Shown here: in pieces, positions 1 through 9,500 of the stretch
Layout of the letters: each line of letters opens with the position of its first letter
How positions within the stretch are numbered: the stretch's first letter is position 1
Assembly (NCBI GenBank): GCA_903879875.1
Contig: CAIRNC010000485.1
Coordinates: 1 to 11,712, forward strand
DNA length: 11,712 nucleotides
Direction of reading: 5' to 3'
From: an uncultured Bacteroidota bacterium
GTDB taxonomy: Bacteria > Bacteroidota > Bacteroidia > Flavobacteriales > Flavobacteriaceae
Program-made: the position numbers and the translations under genes
The notes under the pieces: generated by a model
What the model saw: the letters and a program-made list of their open reading frames with translations, nothing else
Database searches by the model: none
What the model was told of the DNA's origin: nothing

Positions 1-19
1 TTCTACTTTAGATAATTTT

Positions 20-196
20 TCAACTAGGAGCTATACCGCTATCAAAATCTGCGATAGCTCCAATATTAGGACTGTTAATCATCGGAGAGTGTGTCGAAGG
101 ACAAGCGACTCCGCCAAAAACCATTGGATATTCGCAAATGGCATACAACGAAATCAATCCGCCCATAATAAAGCCAGCAATAAAAGTGTTTTTCAT
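20..196 (-). CDS. small hypothetical membrane protein, 58 aa
   Basis: Minus-strand ORF of 58 codons plus TGA, starting MKNTFIAGFIMGG and ending SGIAPS. No family is recognised. Residues 4 to about 20 are hydrophobic and glycine-rich (FIAGFIMGGLISLYAI), compatible with one membrane helix or an uncleaved signal anchor. The remaining part is short, with two cysteines (Cys21, Cys32) and several Pro, Ser and Asn residues. There is no proper lipobox before Cys21. The ATG is preceded by an A-rich stretch (AAAAAAGAC), as usual in flavobacteria, and no alternative start lies upstream in frame before an AT-rich non-coding stretch. By eye the ORF is clearly richer in G+C than the DNA on its right, which supports coding. 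It is transcribed away from the giant gene's terminator, in the same direction. It could still be a chance ORF, since it is short and unconfirmed by homology. Confidence 0.5.
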   Translation of the reverse strand: MKNTFIAGFIMGGLISLYAICEYPMVFGGVACPSTHSPMINSPNIGAIADFDSGIAPS

Positions 197-475
197 GTCT
201 TTTTTGCTATTAATTTTTTTGTTGCTATTTAGCTGTCTAAATCTATGTCGCTTTAAACATCATTTCTTGTGATTTAATAAATTTAGGCGACAACTTTAAT
301 GTACTAAATTAAATCGAGAGTCCAATAATTATTTGTGCTCCTGATACTTCCGACAGCAATCGTGATCAATAAAATATTTGAGAAACATTCGAACGAACGA
401 AATTTGAGATCATTTTTTGTCGCGGTGAATAGTCATAAAAAAAATTTCTGATTATAAAAATATCTTTTTTTTCAT
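197..475. other. intergenic region, no gene recognised
   Basis: AT-rich stretch between the small ORF and the terminator of the giant gene. I found no ORF of convincing composition on either strand and no tRNA or recognised riboswitch. The only structure is a weak dyad, TGTCGC at 246-251 with GCGACA at 287-292, too distant and imperfect to call. A promoter for the small ORF is expected here, but I could not place one with confidence. Confidence 0.5.
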
Positions 476-510
476 AAAAATGCCCCAAATAGTGTTAACT
501 TTTTGAGGCA
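476..510 (-). terminator. Rho-independent terminator of the giant lyase gene
   Basis: Read on the minus strand, TGCCTCAAA (510-502) pairs with TTTGGGGCA (489-481). This gives a 9-bp stem with a single G-T wobble and a 12-base loop, followed at once by TTTTT (480-476). It lies about 65 bases beyond the TAG stop of the 3163-residue gene and has no T-run in the plus direction, so it is oriented for that gene. It separates the giant gene from the small ORF at 20-196. Confidence 0.85.
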
Positions 511-576
511 TATTGATTCCGAAAGCAATTAAAGGGATTTTGAAATTTCAGATTTTGAAATTAGACCTTTTTTAAT

Positions 577-3500
577 CTAGTTTTTAACCAAACGTACCGT
601 TTCTATATTCATTCCCTGAGAAACGATAACGTTGTAAACACCAATTGAATAATTTTGACCTAAAGATGTGTTTTCAATTTCATTAGCATTTATAACTTTG
701 TTTTCTATTTGTCTTCCCATCATGTCATAAACAGCAATAGTTACATCTTCTTTGTTTGGAGTTTCTAGGTTCAAATTAAAAGCTGCAACAAATGGATTTG
801 GATAAGCTGAAACGTTGAAAGATTTAGCTTTCAATCTAGCTATTATTGGAGTAGGAGTAGTTACTGTGCAAGAAGCCCCATAGTTACCCCAAACACCACC
901 TACTAAAGCAGCAACACGAATTGAATAATCTGTATTATAAAGTACAGCAACGCCTGTTTGAGATAGTTTAAAGTTATAAGCTGCAACTTCATAAACCACT
1001 GGCGAACCACCGGCTATTGTTATTTCAAAACGACCTTTTGTTGCTCCAGTTACCATAACTGCAGCAATTTTAGTATCTAAAGATGCTAAAGTAACCCCAC
1101 AGAAACTTGGATGAATGGTTGTTGTAGGTACGGTATTTGTAACTAGAACAGGTGTAGATACATTACAAGATACACCATAGTTTCCATAAACTCCACCTAC
1201 TAAAGCGGCTACTCGAATGGTATAAGTAGTGCCATAAGCAGCTAATCCTGCATCTGCAAGTCTAAAGTTGTAAGCTGCTGAATCATATACTGTAGTTACC
1301 CCGCCTATTTTGATTTCAAAACGGTAACCTGTTGCGTTAAAAATAGTTGCTGCAGCAATTTTAGTGTCTAAAGTAGCTAAAGTTGCGCCACAAAAATCAG
1401 ATTGTAGCTTAGTTGTAAGGATGGTATTGCTAGAAAGTGAAGGTGTTGTTACGTCACAAGATGTTCCATAATTACCCCAAACGCCATTTATTTTAACTGC
1501 TACACGAATATCATAAGTGGTGGCATAAGTAGTTCCTGCAATTTTTGTTAAATCAAAGTTGTATTTTATAGTTTCGTAAGTGTTAACGTTTGATCCATTT
1601 GAAACTTGAAAACGATACATTTGAGCACTTGGATAGATAATCGCTAAGATTTGGGTATTCATAGCGCTTAGTGTAGTGCCACATAATGAAGGTTTAATAT
1701 TGGTTGTCGTAATAATAGTTACCGTATGCACTTCTGAAGTTACATTACCACAACCGCCATCGTTTACTATTGCTCTAAAATATTTCTTAGATGTCAACGC
1801 TCCAATCGTGGAACCCAATAACGTAGTTCCTGTTGCTCCATTGATGTTTGAAAAAGAAACACCATTGGAAGAAGATTGCCATTGCACTGCTCCTGAACTG
1901 TTGGTCAAAGTAATAGCATCAGGTTCAACATTCCAAGTAATGGTTTGATTGGCAGAAATAGTTCCAGCAAGGGAATGCTTCACCACAATGGTCATTGTTG
2001 TAGAAAGCGAACATTGATTGGAAGGCGTAAAGTTATAGGTTGTAGTCGCAGCGCTGTTAATTGCAGGCGACCAGCTTCCAGAAATGTTGTTGTTTGCAGT
2101 TGTTGGCAATGCCGACAATGTTTCTCCAAAACAAATTGGGTTCACTTGATTAAACGTTGGGGTTAAAACTGGGTTTACTGTAACAGAAATAACATTACTT
2201 TCTGCAGCATCAATCCAATCTGATTTGCAAGAAACTCTAGCAAGTCTTTTGTAAAAAGTTGTCTCTGTTAATCCAGAAGGAGCATTATAAATAGTAGCAA
2301 TAGCACCATCAATATCTGTAAAATTAATGTTGTTAGTTGATGATTGCCATTGGTATTCTAAAGTTCCTGTTTGACCACTAGCAGATGCACTACTTGAAAA
2401 CGCTGCTGGATTTGCTGGTGAACATAATGATTGCGTTCCAACAATTGTTCCACCAAAGGTTGGATTAGCATTAACTGTTACAGCAACTGATCTTCTTGCA
2501 CCTTCGCATGAGTTTAAAGTTTGTGAAACATAATAAGTACCAGAATCTATAGCTGTTGAACTTGTTAAAGCTGTTCCATTATTAGGTACATCATACCATT
2601 TTAAAATCGTTCCTGTTGCAACTAAATCTGAAACTATTGTATCATTACAAAAAGTTTGTGCTGAAGCTGTTGGAGCAGCTATTGTAATAACCGTTACCGT
2701 AATTACATTACTTGGTACTGCATCAATCCAATCTGATTGGCAATCAACACGAGCTAAACGTTTGTAATAAGCAGTTGCGGTTAGACCCGAAGGAGCAGTA
2801 TAATTACTAGCCGTTGCTCCAGCAATATCTGTAAAAGTGATATTGTCGGTTGATGATTGCCATTTGTATTCTAAATTTCCTGTATGCCCACTTGGCAAGG
2901 CATTACTAGCAAATGCTGCTGAATTTGAAAGCGAACAAAATGATTGAGTTCCAGAAATCGTTCCTCCAAAGGTTGGGTTGGTGCAAACTTGACCGATAGC
3001 AAAATCGCCAAAACCTGTAATTGAAGAAGCTGAGAAATTAGTTGAAGTTGGAGTTCCTGAGGTTGCCAGGTTGGTCCAGCTAGCTCCATTATACAAAAGA
3101 GCAGCAAAGGATTGTGGCAAAGCATTACTGTCAAGATCTTGAATAGCATAAGTAAATATTGCGTTGTAACTTGTAAATCCAGCCAAATTTGAATTTGTTA
3201 ATGTCCAAGTTCTGTTTATACTTTTTGTATTATCTATACCTGAACCTGCAATACTAGTATCTCCTGCATTGATTCTAGCAGTTAATCCTCCAGTAGCCGA
3301 TGTAGCTCCTGAGAAAGTTAATGCTAATGGCAAATAATTAGTAGCGTCTCCAATAGTATAATTAAATGATGGACTAGCAGCTGAGGCAGTTGTTTTTTTC
3401 AAGTTGCCGATTACCCATCCTGTTCCTGAACTTGCTCCAGTTATACTACCAGCCGTTCCTATAGTTACCGTTTTGGTTCCTGTGGTTTGTGGAACTGAAC

Positions 3501-6500
3501 TTATACCATTATTAGCAATTAATTTACCCGAAACAAAATTCAATACTCCATTTACTGTAATATCAACATCTGGAGTGTACTCGCCAGCGTTAGTTGATAT
3601 GGCTCCAGGAAGATAAACACCTAGTGGATTATTGATCATCAAATTATTAATACCTAAAGTAGCTGAAATTTCAGGACTACCAAATGAAGTTCCCATAGTG
3701 ATTGCATTTGCCCCATCGTTTTTGGCAAAAATATAATTCACACCAGAATTAAATGTGCGTGTTCCTGAATTTTTGATGTTTCCGTTTGTAGTACCTAAAC
3801 AAATTCCTTTACTTGAGGTAATAACCAAAGTAGCTCCTGTAGCTACAATAAAGCCACCTGTACCAGTATAAGTAAATGTTCCTGAGCCGATAGTAGCAGA
3901 TACTACATTTCCATCACCAAATAATAACTTACCAGTAGCCGTTACTTCTAATGTTCCAGGTGAATTTATTTTTAAAGCTGCAGCCATCGTTACTCCTACA
4001 GTATTAGACACAGTAACATTTCCTGTCAATGTTCCTGTAGGTAAAGAAGCAGTTGTTTGGGCTATTGTTCCATCATAAAAATAGTTTGCTGCTACATCAA
4101 AAGTTTTGTTATTAGTTGTAATTGCTGAAGCTAAGGAAGTATTATCACCTAATTTGATTGACGCTCCAGAACTCAACGAGAAACTGCCAGAACCAGAAAC
4201 AAGATAACCCGCTAAGTTAATAGTACCATTTACTGTAATGGCTTTACCGGAATTAACAGTAAAGTTAGTACCCAAACTAACTGTGTTTCCTGAAGAAATA
4301 GTTATATTATTAGCACTTGATGGTGCAGTAGTTGCAGTTATCCATGAAATTCCATTATAATATTGCCAATTAGTAGCGCTGGAAGTGTTTGCATCTCCTA
4401 CTGACTTATAATCCGCAACCGATTGTGGTATAGAAACTAATACAGTGATAAGGTTTGATTTTGCTGATGAAGTATATCCAGATCCTGTTGCAATAACATC
4501 ATAATAATAAGTTCCAATTGACAAACCTGAAACCGCACTAGATGTTCCTGAAATTGAAATAGGACTTCCTGATTGAGGAGTTAGCACTCCACCTGAAATG
4601 TAAATATCATCCAAACGAGCTGTACCTCCTGTCATTGCAAGACCAGTATTAAAATCTGTGTTGGTATAATTAATCCAACGAAGATAAACTGATGCAGCAT
4701 TATCACAAGCGACAGGTAACGCTAGATTACTTAACACTCCCGTAGTCCAGTTTGAGGCACAAACAAATGCACCATTATCGACGTCCGCATACGATCCTGC
4801 AGAACCAATTTTATATTGTAATTTAAAATCTTTCGGTGCGGTAGAAAACAGTTTAGAAGATACTTTTATATTCCTATAGCCTAAAGTATTTACTTGTATT
4901 TCCCAGTATTTATTTGGATTACTATACCATGAAGCACCAGATATTGAATAGGTGCCCACTCCTCCGGAACCATCTCCAGCAGTTACGGTTCCGGAACTTT
5001 GCGTAATTGTCGCCGAAGTATTATTAGAATTTGCAATATCAGCAATAGCAGCAATTCCTGTCGCTGCTGCCCATGATGATGGAAAAGTCCAAGCTGCAAT
5101 ATTCGATTGCGTATTGGCATTATATACATACAAATCATAAGAAGAAGCATTAGAAACAGCTCCCCAGTTAGCCGTAAAACCAGTTGCTGTAATTGCTGTT
5201 GCTGCTGCAGCTACAGGCAAAGCAAGCGGACCCGATGTAGTTCCTGTTGCCATAGTTTCTAACGAATAATTAAAGGCTTTATCAACAGCATAAACTTTAT
5301 AATAATATGAAGTTGACGATTCTAAAGAATTATCTGTAAAACTAGTTCCTGTTCCAATATAAACTACGGTTCCAACCAAAGAACCCGTGCCATTGGTAAT
5401 TGTATTTCCAATGGCATAAATACCATTTACATTAGGGTCATTATCCGCATTAGGATTTGAAGCATAACGCACGACTACGTAACCTCCTCCATCTAAACCT
5501 CCAGTTGTTGGCGCTGTCCAATTCACATTTAATCCTGTAGCGGTTACATTACCAACGCTGGCAGAGGCTGGAGCGTTTGGTGCTGTAACATCTTCAGCAG
5601 TTCCATCATAAATTACTATGTCATCCACATCAACAGAGACAACACCTCCTGCAACGGATTTTAAATACAAAGCTAATTGTGTATTAGAAGAAGTACCTAG
5701 ATTCGCGGGTAAAGCAACAGCCTTACTATATTTAGTATAAGAAGTACTAGAAGGCACTAATACAGTTGCTCCATATACTTGTTGCGTTGCTGGTGATGAA
5801 GCATTATCGGTATAAACGTAACCTCCTTTTATTTGCAGGTTATTCGTAGTTTGAGTAACCCCAGGAGTAGGCTTATAATAGAAGGTAACCCATTTGGCGA
5901 CATTGGTAGTTGGATTAGAACCAAAAGCACTTTTACTATATCCTGCGGCTCCAATAGCTGGGGTCACAGCATTTAAGGTCTGTGTTAAATAGGTATTTCC
6001 TGACCTTGGGGTGGAAGTGTTAAATACGCCTACAACAGTTGCTACACCTGAAGATGTGCTTGATCTCCAAGTGTTGTTAGTAGCTGTTTGTACCGTAGTT
6101 CCTAAAACTCCCGATTGACCTTCAAATCCTCCATCGTGATAGGTTTGCTCGCCAATTACTTGTTTCGATAATATACAAGTCGGTAGCGTAACTACTGAAG
6201 AAACTCTAGCACTCTCACAGCTATTTAAAGTTTGCGAAACATAATAAGTTCTTGCTGTTAATGCAGTTGATGTCGCTAAAGCACTTCCGCCTGTAGATGC
6301 TGTATACCATTTTAACGCTGTTCCAGTTGCTGTTAAGTTTGCCACCGTCCCTGAATTACAAATCGCTTGTGCGTTGGCCGTTGGCAACCCTGTTATATTA
6401 ACTGTTACTGCAACTGAAGTTCTTGAACTCTCACAACTATTTAAAGTTTGCGATACATAATAAGTTCCTGTTGATAAAGCTGTAGAAGTTGCTAATTCAC

Positions 6501-9500
6501 TTCCACCTGTAGCTGCTGAATACCATTTCAAGGCAGTGCCAGTGGCTGTTAAGCTAGCTACGGTAACGGAACCACATAAAGATTGCGGGCTTGCAGTTGG
6601 TAAAGCTGTTGTATTAATATTAATCATAACAGCTGTTCTAACACTTTCTAATCCATTAACTGTTTGTGTCACATAATAAGTTCCAGTAGCTAATGCCGCA
6701 GTTGTTGTTAAGACGCTTCCGCCTGAAGCGCCTGCATACCATTTTATCATAGTACCTGTTACAACTAAATTAGCTACTGTTGCTGAAGTACAAAATGATT
6801 GGTTACTCACCACTGGTAAAGTAGTAAATTGCCCGGTGGCTTCTGGACTTGTATTTCCACTTAAAACGTAAGTTACAACAACATTCCCACTAGATATTAA
6901 AACCCCTGATGTAATAGGTCCGTAAGCTCCCCCTAGACCGGTATCTCCAGTTACAGTTGTGCCATCTGGAAATTTTGCCGTTACAGTGGTTCCAACTGCA
7001 GCAACACCACTTACAGACACTGTTCCATCAGTATTTGCAGTAAGCACTACTGTAGGTGGAATAATTTCTGAAATACTAATATCAGAAAAACGCATCGAAT
7101 CATCTCTTAATCTAGCTGAATCAAGTAAACTTCTGTAAATTCCCCATTTAGGACGGATAAAACTATTTGCCACTTTTCCAGTAGTCGCAGGATCTGTAAC
7201 TGCAGTTCTAATGGTTTGAATAGCATTAGAACTATAAGAAAGTATTGTTGTTCCGTCACTTACTTTTTTGATAGTGATAGTATATGTTCCAGTTGTACCC
7301 GTACCAATTTTTATAGTCTCTATGGCTTCTACCCATGTATTTTCAAATAAAGACAAATTGACTTCAGCTTTAGTATCGGCTGATGTATTTGAATCTTGTA
7401 CATAAAGGAGTTGTAATGTATTAGGTGTTCCGTAACGAGGGGTTAGAGTAAATAAAGGACTGCTGTCATCTCCATCTACTGCTTTAACTTGGTGTATGTG
7501 TGTAAAATTAGAGGAAGGTTGGAAACCTGTTGGTACTTTAAACCTCCATTTATACGTAACTGTTTCTCCTAAAACGCCTTTTAAATTATCGGTTGATCCC
7601 CCATACGTTTTTATTTCAACTCGTTCTCGATCTAACCCACCAGTTATATCATTATCTTGGGCAACGTGGGAATAAAATTCAAAAACATATTTTCCTAAAT
7701 CATTATCCATAACTTCTGCAATGTGTCGTCCAAAAGTAGGATGGGTTCCAACTACAGATCCGTCAAGCATATCAGGTGCTTCTACTGCAGCGACTCCTTG
7801 GCAAGGGGCTAAAACACTAGTGATTAATTCGTAAGTATTTCCTGGTCCATCAGCATTCAATAGTGGCATTGAAGCAGGAGAATATATAACAACTGAAACA
7901 GCTGTTCTAGAACTTTCACATGCACTTATGGTTTGGGAAACATAATAAGTAGTTGTTGATAATACAGTACTAGAAGACATTACTCCTCCACCTGAAGCTG
8001 TAGCATACCATTTTAAAGCAGTTCCTGTTGCCGTTAAATTCGAAACTGTACTTCCGGTACATAATAATAACGAGGATGCAACTGGAGCTGGCGAAGTCAC
8101 GGTTACCGCAACTGTCTTTCTGGCACTTTCACACCCATTTAAAGTTTGCGAAACATAATAATTTCCAGTAGTCAAAATAGTAGCAACATCTAAAGCAGTT
8201 CCACCTGTTGAAGCAGTGTACCATTGCAAAGCAGTTCCCGCATAACCAGTTAAACTAGCTACCGTTGCCGCTCCACAAATTGTTTTTGTTGCAGAACCAG
8301 TTGGAAGTGCCGTGGTAATTACAGTTAAAGTAACTACATTTGAATCAACACTTCCTATTGTATTTGTAAAAACAGCCTTGTATTGATAATTATTAATTGT
8401 AGATAAAGATCCAGTTAAAACAAGCGTTTCTGTTGTAAAACCGCTATAAGTTGTCGCTGCATCTAAGTTGGCTGATATATTTGTCCATGTTGTTCCGCTA
8501 TTAGAGCTTCTTTGCCACTGAACTGTTGTAGGCGACAAGGTTGATGTTGAAGATGCTGAAAAAGAAGTAGTACTTCCAGAACAAACACTTGCAGCGCTTG
8601 GCTGGGTTGAAACTGTAATTGAAGGCCCTCCTAAATAGTTAGGACCTGCATCAGTAACTGCTAAAGGGCGATTTGATGTTGTTCCTGTAGTATATTCATC
8701 AGCTCCTACGTCTTTTGAAGTTGTCAATGATGGACGAGCTTGTCCACTTATATCGTAAGCTAAAGCAGGATCATCATCAATATTGGCAATATCTAAAATA
8801 GAGGGATAACTAGAACTGGCAGCATCGATAGCAGGACTAGTTGATGACAAACCAAAATATGCATCTGTATTAGTTATTAAAAGCGGATCCACAGCATTTG
8901 ACATTCCTGATGTATTAGAAATACCTAAAGTACCACTACGAATATTTCCTATCCAAGTTGTTCCCGAATTTGCATTGGTAAAAATTGAACCTGAACTCTT
9001 TTTAAAAATATTATTAGCCCAAGTATTGCTAGTTGCTCCAGTACCTCCCATATCAATACTACTGCAATCAACAAAAGTATTGTGGATAAAATTGACATTG
9101 TTAAGTACATTAGCATAAATAGAATTACTAACATATAAAAGGGTAACTGCATTTGCGTTAGTTCCATCTCCAGAGTTATAAAAATAATTATTATAGCAAT
9201 AAATATTATTGGCTTCTTTCACTCTAATTCCCCCAGCATTGATAAAGAAATTACTGTATGCTATATTATTTGCACCATTTCTAAAACACAACATCGCATT
9301 TTGTTGATTGGTAAACGTACAAAAACGAATGGTGTTTTCCCCGCTTTTTACTGATACACTTTCGCTATCTCCATCCCCAGTATTATTAAAATAACAACGT
9401 TCTACTATAGTTCTTGATACATTATCTCTTTCTGAACCCAAACCAATTCGAATAGGTTCATTTCCATTGTCTCCTCCTACACCATAATAGTTTTGAAACG

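Noticed and set aside
28..60. Inverted repeat GAGCTAT ... ATAGCTC as a terminator
   Set aside because: It lies within the 3' part of the small ORF, and the following minus-strand sequence is A-rich, not T-rich.
246..292. TGTCGC ... GCGACA dyad as a riboswitch or operator
   Set aside because: Only six pairs over a 35-base gap with no conserved core recognised; chance is likely.
536..562. Direct repeat GATTTTGAAATT, two copies 15 bases apart
   Set aside because: Short and AT-rich, located between stop codon and terminator; no function can be supported.
1676..2166. Plus-strand open frames at 1676-1948 and 1945-2166
   Set aside because: They lie antisense inside the giant gene, whose domains are clear in the minus frame. 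The predicted peptides have no recognisable family and simply mirror Thr/Val/Asn-rich codons.
2871..3149. Minus-strand open frame in a different register
   Set aside because: Overlaps the beta-rich region of the giant protein out of frame; the Leu/Gln-rich peptide is a frame-shifted reading of repetitive Thr/Ser/Ala codons.
3404..5140. Plus-strand open frames at 3404-3616 and 4952-5140
   Set aside because: Antisense shadows of the giant gene: Pro/Val/Ala-rich peptides with no domain, and no promoter or leader of their own.
850..8307. Repetitive DNA as a CRISPR array
   Set aside because: The repeats are protein-coding, 216 or 291 bases in period, diverged and in frame; there are no short identical repeats with spacers.
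8949..9167. Minus-strand frame rich in Leu and Ile, resembling a membrane protein
   Set aside because: Out-of-frame reading of the Asn/Ile-rich beta-helix rungs of the PL6 domain; hydrophobicity is an artefact of AT-rich codons.
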